This document shows, piece after piece, positions 37,974 to 48,334 of a DNA stretch of 64,000 nucleotides. The notes below the pieces were generated by a model that worked only from the letters and a program-made list of their open reading frames with translations, was not told where the DNA came from and ran no database searches. The DNA is from a bacterium SCSIO 12741 (GTDB lineage: Bacteria > Bacteroidota > Bacteroidia > Flavobacteriales_G > Salibacteraceae). A program made the position numbers and the translations under genes. The stretch covers positions 1,488,594 through 1,552,593 of the forward strand of contig CP073749.1 of NCBI GenBank assembly GCA_024398055.1, written 5' to 3'. Every line of letters begins with the position of its first letter. Position 1 is the stretch's first letter.

Positions 37974-40900
37974 CTACCTGACCAGGTATACTTTTCCAGT
38001 CACTACACGGGTTGTATTTTTGACTTCCTCCTTGTACTCTGCCTTCCAGATGTATTGACCTAAAGGGCATCGGGTTTGATTATCGGCTCGGAGTCCATCC
38101 CACCCTTCATCGATCGAATAGGATTCAAACATCACTTCGTTCCATCGGTTATATATCGTCAGGTGAAAAGACTTTAATCCAGAATGGTAGAGTCGAAAAA
38201 AATCGTTGGCCCCATCACCATTAGGTGAAAAGGAATTGGGGTAATAGAATTCGCCTGGACATCTTTTTACCGCAATTCGTTCAGTGGCCTGGCATCCATT
38301 TTCATCGGTTAAATGAAATACATAATTTCCTGACTCCTGAATGCTGCGCCGGGCTGAGATCTGACCATCATCCCATTCCACTTCAAGCGCCTCACCGGTG
38401 AGATCAATGATCAATTCAGCATCGCAAAAAGTGGTGTCTTTGGGCAAGTTGGCGGTTGGAAGAAGATGCACATTAAGTTCCATGGAATCCCTTCCGGTTC
38501 CACAATCATTGGAAACTTCAACTCGCCAAATTCCTTCATTCTTGGCACTGATCTCATGTCGCTCGTGGCGGCCCTGCCATTTAACGGTCGCTCCCACCAA
38601 GGTAGATTCTGTCAACCCCGTTTTGAGACGAAGTTCCTCCCCTTCACAAATAAACTGATCCGGCCCAAGATCCGGTTGCGGAGTATACCGCATGCTTACA
38701 GTCTTTTGAGCCCTATAAGAACCACAAGAATTGGTCACCGTTAAGGTATAGGTTCCAGCAGCGTTGATACGAATCTTAGGCGTGACAGATCCATCACTCC
38801 ATAAATAATTAGGTTGATTGGGGACAACCGCTCCAATGGAAACCCACTCCTCATTACAAAGCGTAGTATCGGGGCCTAAATTGAATTGGGGTAAATTTTC
38901 ATAGGTCACGGTAAATTGATCCTGATCGTCTCCACAAGAGTTGGTGGCCCGCCCCAATAGACACCCGGAGAAGAAATGCGTAAAAAATGCCGGTTACTTC
39001 CATCGCTCCACAGATAGGCAGATTGCGGATTGGGCATTTCAACCATAATGGAATCCCCTTGGCACAATACGGTATCCGAAGGCAGCTGAACAACCGGAAC
39101 CGTTAACACATCAACCTTCAACGAGTCCCTGACCTGGCCGCAAGCATTTTTCAAATCGACCCAATAAATACCATCCTTAGTTACTTCGAAGCTGCGATTT
39201 GAGCTCCCATTTTGCCAGGTATAAGTGGCCGGTGAATCGAGTACGTGTAGCAAGAAGGTATCTCCGGCACACATTACTGTATCTGGCCCCAAAGTGACCT
39301 TGGGCCTTTGCTGGACGAGGATAAAAACTGAATCGCGATGGCTTCCGCAAACGGTACTTTTCTCCAACCACTTTATCCCAGTGGTTCTCGCCAAAACCTG
39401 AGCAACTCCGCTCCACCCGTTATCCCACAGGTAAGACACCCCTTTTTCGAGAGGTTGACCAAGGATGTAATTGGAATCTGCACAAATAGTTGTGTCTGGC
39501 CCGAGCGTAAAATCAGGAACCCTTCTTAGCTCTACATAAATAGAATCTCTTTTTACCCCACATTGGTTAACCGTCTCCACCCATACCAATCCGCTGGTAT
39601 CCATTTCGAAAATGGGCAATGAACTGCTATCGGACCAAAGGTAGGTTGCCCCCGTATCCGAAACCGTGAGCCGCAAAGTATCTCCTTCACAAACCACTGT
39701 GTCTTTGCCCAAATCAATCGTTCGAAGGAATAGACTATCTACCACAATGGTGTCTGTGGAACTACCACAATGATTGCTGGCCACCACCCAATGGGATCCG
39801 GTGGTATCAACGGTGTAAAAATGAGTAGTGCTGCTATCCTTCCAAAGTAAATCGTACTTCACGGCTTGAGTAACCCTAGCCTCAACCGAATCCCAAATAC
39901 AAATCATGGTATCACCTGGCAAGGAAACAATCGGTATACGATCTACCAGAACCGAATCGACCAAAGTATCGGTCACTACCACGCCAAAATTATCGGTGGA
40001 ATAGGTGTAGGTGGTGACCAAAAACTTGCCGTGCGTGGTAAACTTATGGCTATCTAAATATTGCCTGGAATAGTTGGATGCCCCAGAAGCAGGATCTCCG
40101 TAATTGAATAAAACTGAATCAAGTCCTGACGTGTCTTCCAAGGCTATTTTCACATACTGGCCATCACAGGCATCCTCCACCAGAAGTTTTGGGTTGAGCA
40201 AAAAGGTTTGAACAAAATTGGGCAAGCCAAAAGCACAGTTGGATCCGGCGGTTAGATTCAAACCATTTTTTGAAAAATTACAGGATGAGCCAAGTGAATT
40301 GGGACTATCAATTACAGACAAAAAGGTTTGGCCTAAATTGGACATGTAAATCTTTTTGTCTGGTGCCAATTGCATTTGAGCCCCAATGCCGGTCGTTACC
40401 GAATGCGTATCAACGGTATATCTGGAGGCCAAGATCGCGGTAGAAGTGGTTTGGGTTAAATCGAACTGGTAAACCTGACCCCAAGTACTCACATAAAGCA
40501 CCTTGGAATTAGCGGAAAAGGCTACTCCATAGATTAAATTGTAGTCGACCAAGCTGGACACGTTTAGCAGAGAAGTTGCCGCACCGGAGCTTGCGTTAAA
40601 ACTATATAAGTAAAGGCTTTGATAGGCACCAACGGCTGCGCAAACGAACTTACCATTGGGGGAAAACTTCATGCAACCGTAATGCCCAACCGACCCTGAA
40701 GCTCCACCTGAAGTGGAGGATACAACCGGCGTAGCTGCAACCCCGGAGCTGGAAACCAAATAGGCATTCAAAGACCAGGTGTTTTCATTTTGAACCATCA
40801 ACCAATAATCCCTCCCATTGGCGTGGGCAACAGCGCTCATTTTATCCGATACCGGAAAATTGGTCAAAGAGGTGTTCTTCGTAGCAAGGACCACATCACC

Positions 40901-41385
40901 CAATCCATTATTAAGCGCCATATCCACCACCGAATACTTAGCCCCTACTGCGGGAGTAGTTGGCACCGTAAACAGGTAATACTTGTTCGGCTGACTTACA
41001 AAAGGAACCACTACAGCAGACTGAGAAGATGACGAATGCCCCAACAGGCCAAATCCATTCGTCATCTGAGCATGGTTACGGTTCCAAACCGTGGATCCAT
41101 TGGAATAGAACAGAAGAGCCCGGTATTTCGATGAGCGATGGATGCGCAGCCTTCCGTTGCCACCATACCTCCATTAGCATAAGGAGTGGGTGATCCGGAA
41201 TTGAAATCTAAGCCAACCTTATTTCCAAAATACCACCAATTGGCCTCTTTTTGGGCAAATAGAAAAGCCGGCAGGCAAAATAGAAGCACGAGCCACAAGC
41301 TCCTTAAGGGCAAAATGCCCGACCCTTTCCATCTTTTAAATTGCACGGTTTTCTTTTGAAATGATTCAAATTCAAACTTCCCCAA
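37974..41385 (-). pseudogene. T9SS type B (gliding motility-associated C-terminal) protein, two frameshifts
   Basis: Reconstructs to a secreted protein of about 1137 aa. It has a signal-like start (LLFCLPAFLFAQ), KEANWWYFGNKVGLDFN, a WD40-like propeller (AVAHANGRDYWLMV, GCMKFSPNGKFVCAAVG), about eight Ig-like units with LGPDT(V/T)(V/M/L)C and YLWSDGS signatures, and the type B CTD (YYPNSFSPNGDGANDFFRLY...YNRWNEVMFES). Two frame breaks: one base missing in the CCC at 41119-41121 (restores NTGALLFYSNGS) and one in the CCCC at 38952-38955 (restores GVYWGRATNSCG). The start codon is unclear: no ATG in frame, only TTG at 41385. The paralogue at 42893-45136 confirms the layout. Confidence 0.85.
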
Positions 41386-41675
41386 AAAATGACAGAAGGG
41401 CTGTCCAAATACAAAGCGGGACCGGTCAATTACAAAAGAGTAAAATGCGTTTTGGATTAAAAACCTGCGAGTCTCACGAGATCATTTGCGCCCAAAAAAG
41501 GCCCATTATCTCTAAAAGTGACAACGGAAAATGACAAAGAATTGGCCTAAATGCGGTAATTCAGGCTTTTAAATCACCTGATCTTAGAAATGTTAGAAGG
41601 AAAAACAACCCAATGTGGAGCTTAGTTTTAGGCTTAACCAAGAACAATAATACCCTCGTTATCAAGGATATAAAT
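41386..41675. other. Non-coding stretch upstream of the type B T9SS gene
   Basis: About 290 bases with no credible gene. I found no convincing -7 box for the downstream minus-strand gene and no RNA-like structure. The tRNA-Asn terminator begins just beyond it. Confidence 0.4.
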
Positions 41676-41709
41676 AAAAAAAGCGAGATCCGTTTTCGAA
41701 TCTCGCTTC
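41676..41709 (-). terminator. Terminator of tRNA-Asn
   Basis: Nine-base perfect stem AAGCGAGAT / ATCTCGCTT with a 10-base loop. On the minus strand it is followed by a T7 run, 16 bases beyond the tRNA 3' end. Confidence 0.8.
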
Positions 41710-41724
41710 TCATTCTGTATTTCG

Positions 41725-41798
41725 CTCCTCCTCTTGGGCTCGAACCAAGGACCCTCTGATTAACAGTCAGATGCTCTAACCAACTGAGCTAAGGAGGA
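41725..41798 (-). tRNA. tRNA-Asn (GTT)
   Basis: 74-nt tRNA on the minus strand. Acceptor TCCTCCT pairs with AGGAGGA (discriminator G, CCA not encoded). D-arm AGCTCAGTTGGTTAGAGC, anticodon stem TCTGA/TCAGA with loop CTGTTAA giving anticodon GTT, and T-arm CTTGG-TTCGAGC-CCAAG. Complete cloverleaf. Confidence 0.97.
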
Positions 41799-41888
41799 AT
41801 TAGCGGACGGCAAAAGTAACACAAAATTGAAACTTTGCAACCTTTTTTTAAAAAAAGACCAGATCGTTTTTCAGGTGCATTTCTCAAA

Positions 41889-41896
41889 TATATTTG
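41889..41896 (+). promoter_or_regulatory. -7 box for the adenosine-kinase-like gene
   Basis: Exact TATATTTG ending 16 bases before the ATG at 41913. The -33 region (TTT near 41867) is weak. Its position shows that the ATG at 41913, not the in-frame upstream codon, is the start. Confidence 0.5.
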
Positions 41897-41912
41897 CACC
41901 GAATTTTGGCTT

Positions 41913-42914
41913 ATGAAAAAGTACGATGTATACGGCGTAGGTAACGCCTTGATTGATTTGGTTTTTGAAGTAGATCAGAGCTTTTTGGATTCCCATGGAG
42001 TGGAAAAAGGATTGATGACTTTGGTGGATGAAGACCGCCAGAAAAAATTGATTGATGCGATCCATATCGAAGATCACATGATGACGGGTGGTGGATCTGC
42101 AGCCAATACTATCGTAGCCACAAGCCAGTTTGGTGGAGATTGCTACTACTCTTGTAAAGTAGCTAAAGATCGTTTTGGAAGTGCCTTCCTCAAAGATTTG
42201 GGCGAGAATGGAGTTGACACAAAGCTTACTTCAGAAACAGCTCCTGAAGGGGTTACTGGAAAGTGTTTGGTTATGGTGACTCCTGATGCGGAGCGTACCA
42301 TGAATACTTTCTTGGGAATTACCTCCGATTTGTCGGAAGCTGAAATCGATGCTGAAGCCATCAAAAATTCCACCTACATCTACTGTGAAGGTTACTTGGT
42401 TCCCTCCGAATCTGGCCGAAATGCCATCCTTGAAGCTAAGAAAGTAGCCGAAGAAAATGGTGTAAAAACCGCTTTGACTTTTTCCGATCCAAGTATGGTA
42501 AAATACTTCCGCAACGAAATGGTTGAGGTAGTAGGCGAGTCTGTTGATTTGTTGTTCTGCAACGAAGAAGAGGCCATGCTCTACACGGAAAAAGAAACCA
42601 TTGAAGAAGCTCGTGAAGAACTCAAAAAAGTAGCCAAGCGTTTCGCCATTACCCAAGGAAAAAATGGAGCTATGATTTTCGATGGCGACACCTTTATCGA
42701 CATTGAGCCTTACCCTGTTGATGCAGTAGACAGCAACGGTGCTGGTGATATGTTTGCTGGAGCCTTCCTTTATGGAATCACACACGGACACAGTTTCGCT
42801 GAAGCCGGAAAAATTGCAAGTTTGGCCTCATCTAAAATCGTTTCGCAATTTGGCCCACGTCTCAAATGGCACCAAGCCAAAGAGATTCTGAATCACTTGT
42901 TTGAAACTCCCTGA
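41913..42914 (+). CDS. Adenosine-kinase-like PfkB carbohydrate kinase
   Basis: 333 aa PfkB/ribokinase-fold kinase of the adenosine kinase branch common in Bacteroidota. Seen: YGVGNALIDLVFEV at the N-terminus, GGSAANTIVATSQFGG, and the catalytic Asp and anion hole in DSNGAGDMFAGAFLYG. Likely phosphorylates a nucleoside or sugar; the exact substrate is inferred from family only. Its 3' end overlaps the annotated end of the converging T9SS gene by 22 bases. Confidence 0.88.
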   Translation: MKKYDVYGVGNALIDLVFEVDQSFLDSHGVEKGLMTLVDEDRQKKLIDAIHIEDHMMTGGGSAANTIVATSQFGGDCYYSCKVAKDRFGSAFLKDLGENGVDTKLTSETAPEGVTGKCLVMVTPDAERTMNTFLGITSDLSEAEIDAEAIKNSTYIYCEGYLVPSESGRNAILEAKKVAEENGVKTALTFSDPSMVKYFRNEMVEVVGESVDLLFCNEEEAMLYTEKETIEEAREELKKVAKRFAITQGKNGAMIFDGDTFIDIEPYPVDAVDSNGAGDMFAGAFLYGITHGHSFAEAGKIASLASSKIVSQFGPRLKWHQAKEILNHLFETP

Positions 42915-45136
42915 TCGTTTCGCTGATTATTCGGCATAGCCGAGGAAGCTACTTTCGAAAATCGTTTACGGGTTCGATGGGATGACCAACTAATCCCCAT
43001 CAACATAAGGTGTCCACTCTGACTTTTTCGTGGTTCGTCTTTTTGCTGATACTCGACTTCCCAAAAGTAAACGCCACTGGTGCATTTCTTACCCTGGAAC
43101 TCTCCTGTCCATGTGGGCACGGCATGAGCTGAACTGTAGACTTCGAGCCCCCATCGATTGTACATCGTAAACCGGAAATACTCCACCTCACAATCATGAA
43201 CCGGTTTGAATAGATCGTTGTACCCATCTCCATTCGGAGTAAATACATTGGGAAATAAAACCTCACAGCGGCACTCGTCTTCAACAAGAAGGGTGTCAAT
43301 AGCCTGGCCGCAGGGCCCAGAAGCAGTTAGGGTATAAACTCCGGGAGCATTTATAGTTCGTTGTGGCTCTTTCCACCCATCGTGCCATTCGTAAGTAAAC
43401 AGGGTATCCTGGCGATAGGGCTGAAGTACCAATTCATCTCTGCACATCAGGGTATCAGGTCCTAAAACTACGGTAGTAGCAGGGAGGCTATCGACCTCAA
43501 GGGTATCGTAGCCAAAGCAACCGTCAATTTCAATTTTTCCATAGTAAGTACCAGCCCTATGCGCCGCTGTTACTGAATTCATTTGATCATCCAGGATGGT
43601 AACTGAATGAGCTGATTGGTTTAAGGTAAGGGTGTCACCAAAGCAAATGACGGTGTCTGGCCCCAAGAAATCCTGCGGAACATCAACGATCTCAATGGTT
43701 CGATAAAGCGTATCCCTAACCACTACCCCGCCATAGGTATAATAAACAATTGCGGCAATGTCGAAGCGACCGGAAGCACTGTATAAATGAGCGTTCTTTA
43801 CATCATTGGAGAAATTGTTCTGGCTATTGGGATCACCGAAGTTGAAGTGAACGGAGTCGACTTGTTCGAGGCTGCCCGCCAATTCTACGAGCGTTGGCTG
43901 GCCTAAGCAGTAGTCTTCAGCCTCAATCCTTGGATCAGGGCAAAAAAACGTGCACAAAAAATTGGGAAGCCCCAGGGAATTGTTTACATCTGTGTTTCCT
44001 GGTAAGGACAGTCCATTGGGATCCAGATTACAGCCCACTCCCCTGACGTTCGGATCGTGAAGAATTCCCAGCACGTTGGCACCACCGTAGACGAAATAGA
44101 TTTTACCGTCGGACCCTCGCTGCATTCCACGAATACTCTCCAACATCGGATCCGTAATATCCATGGCCGATAGGGAAAAGGCTGCGGATGTGGTAGAGGT
44201 AGCTGAATATTGTAAAATCTTGGTTTTGGTTTGATCGTTTCTGACCTCAACCCCTACATAAAGCAAGTCTCCATCTTCTGAAAACTCAATTCCATACGTA
44301 CGTACACGATGCGTCCCAATCGTGATTTTATGGGATCTCGCATTGCTAAACTGTCCGGTAAAGGCATCAAAGTCCATTAGAATGACGGTTCCACCTTCAA
44401 AAGCTGTAGCAATTTTATCTCCGCAACCACTAAACTTGAAAGCGCCCACATAATCCACGTTTCCTGTAGGAATAGGACCAATTCGAGACACTACCGGAAC
44501 TGGATTTACTCCGGCTGAGGTAACCTCATAGGACAGATATACATTGGTTGGGCGTCCATTTTCCTGGTACTTGTGCACTACCACCCAATAGCCATTCCTT
44601 CCTTTCATCTTCACAGCAGCAATCCGTTCGGCAATCGTATCGGCTAAACTGATATTCTTGGAAGTCGGGATAACGTCACCCAATCCTCCTCTTAAAGACA
44701 GGTCCACCTCCGTATATGAAAATCCGACCGACCGAACATAGGCGTGGTAATCGTTGTGAAAAACGTAAAACTTATTGGAATTTCCGGGGTTTGGAACAAT
44801 GATGGATTGCGTACAGGACATATTTCCTAAAAGTCCCTTTCCATTAGGCATGGTATCGTGATTGGCGTCAAAGACGTAGCGGCCATCGGTGTAAAACAGC
44901 AGGTTGCCGTTTCTATCAGACAGGGTAGCATTGGCTTCGTAAGCATACATCTCTCCATCGCTCAAAACCTCGGGCAAGCCATTCGTTATCTTGTTGAAGT
45001 TGAGTCCTGCATGTTTTCCAAAGTACCAGTAATTGGTTTCTTTTTGGGCCAAAAGCTGCAAGCCGGTAATGGCCATAAAGAGCATTAAAGTCCATTTTAT
45101 CAGGTGGGAGTCAGCAAGCATGGAAGTCTTTTTCAT
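42893..45136 (-). CDS. T9SS type B protein, paralogue of the frameshifted one
   Basis: 747 aa. Signal peptide (MLFMAITGLQLLAQ), KETNYWYFGKHAGLNFN, WD40-like propeller (KFSGCGDKIATAFEGG, GIEFSEDGDLLYVG), a PKD-like segment (VHFNFGDPNSQNNFSN), Ig-like units (LGPDTVICFGDTLTL, LGPDTLMCRDELVL) and the type B sorting domain (LFPNVFTPNGDGYNDLFKP, YNRWGLEVYSS). Type B proteins need T9SS and are often surface-attached. The last 33 residues (ISWSSHRTRKRF...) are unlike a type B end. One extra base in the CCCC run at 42995-42998 would end it at HLMLMGD (stop 42990-42992), so this tail is probably a frameshift artefact. Confidence 0.87.
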   Translation of the reverse strand: MKKTSMLADSHLIKWTLMLFMAITGLQLLAQKETNYWYFGKHAGLNFNKITNGLPEVLSDGEMYAYEANATLSDRNGNLLFYTDGRYVFDANHDTMPNGKGLLGNMSCTQSIIVPNPGNSNKFYVFHNDYHAYVRSVGFSYTEVDLSLRGGLGDVIPTSKNISLADTIAERIAAVKMKGRNGYWVVVHKYQENGRPTNVYLSYEVTSAGVNPVPVVSRIGPIPTGNVDYVGAFKFSGCGDKIATAFEGGTVILMDFDAFTGQFSNARSHKITIGTHRVRTYGIEFSEDGDLLYVGVEVRNDQTKTKILQYSATSTTSAAFSLSAMDITDPMLESIRGMQRGSDGKIYFVYGGANVLGILHDPNVRGVGCNLDPNGLSLPGNTDVNNSLGLPNFLCTFFCPDPRIEAEDYCLGQPTLVELAGSLEQVDSVHFNFGDPNSQNNFSNDVKNAHLYSASGRFDIAAIVYYTYGGVVVRDTLYRTIEIVDVPQDFLGPDTVICFGDTLTLNQSAHSVTILDDQMNSVTAAHRAGTYYGKIEIDGCFGYDTLEVDSLPATTVVLGPDTLMCRDELVLQPYRQDTLFTYEWHDGWKEPQRTINAPGVYTLTASGPCGQAIDTLLVEDECRCEVLFPNVFTPNGDGYNDLFKPVHDCEVEYFRFTMYNRWGLEVYSSAHAVPTWTGEFQGKKCTSGVYFWEVEYQQKDEPRKSQSGHLMLMGISWSSHRTRKRFSKVASSAMPNNQRNDQGVSNK

Positions 45137-45363
45137 GGGCCCTTGGTTTTAGATTCGCGCAGCCGAGCGAATTGAACGGTTACTTTGACTACCACAACAA
45201 TTTTTGGAATCGCGTTAGGCCAAGCCAAGGAGGTCCGCTTCAGAACCAAGATGGAGCTCGAGCTGGGGATCCATTTTGCGGCTTTTTATTACCTCAATTT
45301 CGTGTAACTCTGAGCCTGTATATTCCATCCAGTTAATGGGTTTTTAATAAGGATGGCATTTCT

Positions 45364-45371
45364 TACTTTTG
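45364..45371 (+). promoter_or_regulatory. -7 box upstream of acnB
   Basis: Exact TACTTTTG 50 bases upstream of the acnB ATG, with a T-rich stretch (TTTTTAA) 20 bases further upstream in place of TTG. The rest of the 285-base gap back to 45137 shows no gene. Confidence 0.45.
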
Positions 45372-45421
45372 CACAAGTTAAAATCTGCATAGTATTTGCT
45401 GCAAAATAGAATAGAGCCTGT

Positions 45422-48229
45422 ATGAGTTTATACGTTGAATATCTGAAGGAAATTGAAGAAAGAAAGGGGCAAGGACTTCACCCAAAACCAATTGATGGAT
45501 CCGAATTGCTCGCTGAAGTTATTGAGCAAATAAAAGACCTCAATAATGAACACCGAAAAGACTCTCTTAATTTCTTTATATACAATGTATTACCTGGCAC
45601 CACAAGTGCTGCTGGTGTAAAAGCCAAGTTCCTCAAGGAAATTATTCTGGGGCAGTGTTCAGTAGAAGAAATGAGTGCTGAATTTGCATTTGAGCAGTTG
45701 TCTCACATGAAAGGGGGACCTTCTATCGAGGTGCTTTTGGACTTAGCCCTGGATCACGAAGGACAAGTTGCACAAGAAGCTGCCAAGGTTCTAAAAACTC
45801 AAGTTTTCCTCTACGAAGCAGATACAGAGCGATTGGAAAATGCGTTCAACAACGGAAGCCAAATTGCTCGAGAAATCATCGAAAGTTACGCTCAGGCAGA
45901 ATTCTTTACCAATCTCCCGGAGTTGGAGGAAGAAATTCAAGTAGTGACCTACGTTGCGGGTATTGGTGATATTTCTACCGATTTACTCTCCCCAGGAAGT
46001 GATGCTCACTCCAGATCGGACCGTGAGCTTCATGGGCAGTGTATGTTTGAACATGATAAGAAGCGTCAGAATGAACTTCTCGCCCTTCAGGAACAACATC
46101 CGGATAAGCGAGTAATGCTCATTGCTGAAAAAGGAACCATGGGAGTTGGATCTTCACGAATGTCGGGCGTGAATAACGTGGCACTTTGGATTGGAAAACA
46201 AGCAAGCCCTTATGTGCCTTTTATCAACATTGCTCCCATCGTTGCGGGAACCAATGGCATATCACCTATCTTCTTGACAACAGTGGGTGTAACCGGAGGA
46301 ATTGGACTTGACCTAAAAAACTGGGTTAAGAAATATGACGCGGATGGTAATCTTGTAGTGGACGAAGAGGGTGAACCCGTATTGGAACAAGCCTACTCCA
46401 TTGACACCGGTACCGTGCTAACCATTAACACCAAAACCAAAAAGCTTTACTCAGGAGATCAAGAACTAAAAGATATTTCTGCCGCATTTACGCCGCAAAA
46501 AATGGAATTCATGAAGGCGGGAGGTTCTTATGCCATCGTATTTGGTAAGAAGCTTCAGACTTTTGCTGCCAAGGCCCTTGGAATCGATGTGCCTCCAGTA
46601 TTTGCTCCCTCTAAAGAGATTTCTCATGAAGGCCAAGGTCTAACGGCTGTAGAAAAGATTTTCAATAGAAACGCCGTTGGAAACACTCCTGGCAAAATTT
46701 TACACTCAGGTTCTGATGTACGCGTAGAAGTAAATATCGTCGGCTCTCAGGATACCACTGGCTTGATGACTTCTCAGGAGTTGGAATCAATGGCCGCAAC
46801 GGTGATTTCTCCCATCGTAGATGGTGCTTATCAATCGGGTTGTCATACGGCCTCTGTTTGGGACTTTAAAGCCCAGAAAAACATTCCTAAGCTCATGAAG
46901 TTTATGAATGATTTTGGCCTCATTACCGCTCGTGATCCAAAGGGTGAATACCATGCGATGACCGATGTAATTCACAAGGTACTTAATGACATTACGGTAG
47001 ATGATTGGTCGATTATCATTGGTGGAGATTCTCACACCCGTATGTCAAAAGGTGTTGCCTTTGGAGCTGACTCCGGAACAGTCGCTCTGGCTCTGGCAAC
47101 GGGAGAAGCTTCTATGCCCATTCCGGAATCCGTTAAGGTGACCTTTAAAGGGCAAATGAAAGATTACATGGACTTCCGCGACGTTGTTCATGCTACTCAA
47201 GCTCAAATGCTGAAGAAATTTGGTGGAGAGAACGTATTCCAGGGTCGAGTAATCGAAGTACACATCGGAACACTTCCGGCAGATCAAGCCTTTACGTTTA
47301 CGGACTGGACTGCAGAAATGAAAGCCAAGGCTTCTATCTGTATCTCCCAAGACGACACGTTGATCGAATCGCTCGAGATTGCCAAGAGTCGAATTCAAAT
47401 CATGATCGACAAGGGCATGGACAACGACCGAAAAGTTCTTCAAGGCCTCATTGATAAGGCCAACGAAAGAATTGACGAAATCCAATCAGGTAAAAAGCCG
47501 GCTCTAACTCCAGACGAAAGCGCCAAGTACTTTGCTGAATTTGAGGTTGACCTCGATGCCATTGCTCAACCGATGATCGCAGATCCGGACGTGCACAATG
47601 AAGACGTTTCTAAGCGCTACACCCACGATACCATTAGAACTCTTTCCTATTATGGCGGAGAAAAGAATGTGGATCTGGGCTTTGTTGGTTCTTGTATGGT
47701 TCACAAAGGTGATCTCAAAATTGTAGCCCAAATGTTGAGAAACCTGGAGAAAATGAATGGTGCTGTTGAATTCAATGCTCCGCTGGTAGTTGCCGCTCCT
47801 ACTTACAACATCATTGATGAGTTGAAGGAAGAGGGAGATTGGGAATTACTGGAAAAATACTCCGGATTTGAGTTTGACGATAACGCTCCAAAAACCGCAG
47901 CTCGTACGGAATATGAAAATATGATGTACCTCGAGCGTCCTGGATGTAACCTTTGTATGGGTAACCAGGAAAAAGCGGAAAAAGGGGATACGGTTATGGC
48001 TACTTCTACCCGCCTATTCCAGGGACGTGTGGTTGCGGATTCTGATCGTAAGAAAGGAGAATCGCTACTTGCCTCTACTCCCGTAGTCGTATTATCAGCT
48101 ATTCTTGGACGAACTCCAACAATGGAAGAATATGAAGCGGCCGTAGAAGGAATCAAGTTGACGAAATTTGCTCCTCCCCTAAAAAAGTTGAGTTCTAACT
48201 CATCTCCAGGGCACTTGTTGTCGTACTAA
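45422..48229 (+). CDS. acnB: Aconitate hydratase B / 2-methylisocitrate dehydratase
   Basis: TCA cycle [4Fe-4S] enzyme, citrate to isocitrate, 935 aa. N-terminal HEAT-like region (about 1-160), the swivel domain, then the catalytic core with GGDSHTRMSKGVAFGADSG and the cluster-binding Cys in VGSCMVHKGD and CNLCMGNQ. The acnB-type domain order (swivel domain N-terminal) distinguishes it from AcnA. Monocistronic. Confidence 0.95.
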   Translation: MSLYVEYLKEIEERKGQGLHPKPIDGSELLAEVIEQIKDLNNEHRKDSLNFFIYNVLPGTTSAAGVKAKFLKEIILGQCSVEEMSAEFAFEQLSHMKGGPSIEVLLDLALDHEGQVAQEAAKVLKTQVFLYEADTERLENAFNNGSQIAREIIESYAQAEFFTNLPELEEEIQVVTYVAGIGDISTDLLSPGSDAHSRSDRELHGQCMFEHDKKRQNELLALQEQHPDKRVMLIAEKGTMGVGSSRMSGVNNVALWIGKQASPYVPFINIAPIVAGTNGISPIFLTTVGVTGGIGLDLKNWVKKYDADGNLVVDEEGEPVLEQAYSIDTGTVLTINTKTKKLYSGDQELKDISAAFTPQKMEFMKAGGSYAIVFGKKLQTFAAKALGIDVPPVFAPSKEISHEGQGLTAVEKIFNRNAVGNTPGKILHSGSDVRVEVNIVGSQDTTGLMTSQELESMAATVISPIVDGAYQSGCHTASVWDFKAQKNIPKLMKFMNDFGLITARDPKGEYHAMTDVIHKVLNDITVDDWSIIIGGDSHTRMSKGVAFGADSGTVALALATGEASMPIPESVKVTFKGQMKDYMDFRDVVHATQAQMLKKFGGENVFQGRVIEVHIGTLPADQAFTFTDWTAEMKAKASICISQDDTLIESLEIAKSRIQIMIDKGMDNDRKVLQGLIDKANERIDEIQSGKKPALTPDESAKYFAEFEVDLDAIAQPMIADPDVHNEDVSKRYTHDTIRTLSYYGGEKNVDLGFVGSCMVHKGDLKIVAQMLRNLEKMNGAVEFNAPLVVAAPTYNIIDELKEEGDWELLEKYSGFEFDDNAPKTAARTEYENMMYLERPGCNLCMGNQEKAEKGDTVMATSTRLFQGRVVADSDRKKGESLLASTPVVVLSAILGRTPTMEEYEAAVEGIKLTKFAPPLKKLSSNSSPGHLLSY

Positions 48230-48334
48230 TTTGAGGCTCGAGCTCTTTTCTGGATCGAATTCGTAGCCTCGGGAGGTTAGCTGGAATTAAGTCCGTTTTT
48301 TTGACAACGGAACAATGCGGTAAATTACCTTTTA

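Noticed and set aside
48236-48278. GAGGCT...AGCCTC hairpin after acnB
   Set aside because: Long loop and no T-tract directly after the stem, so not a convincing terminator.
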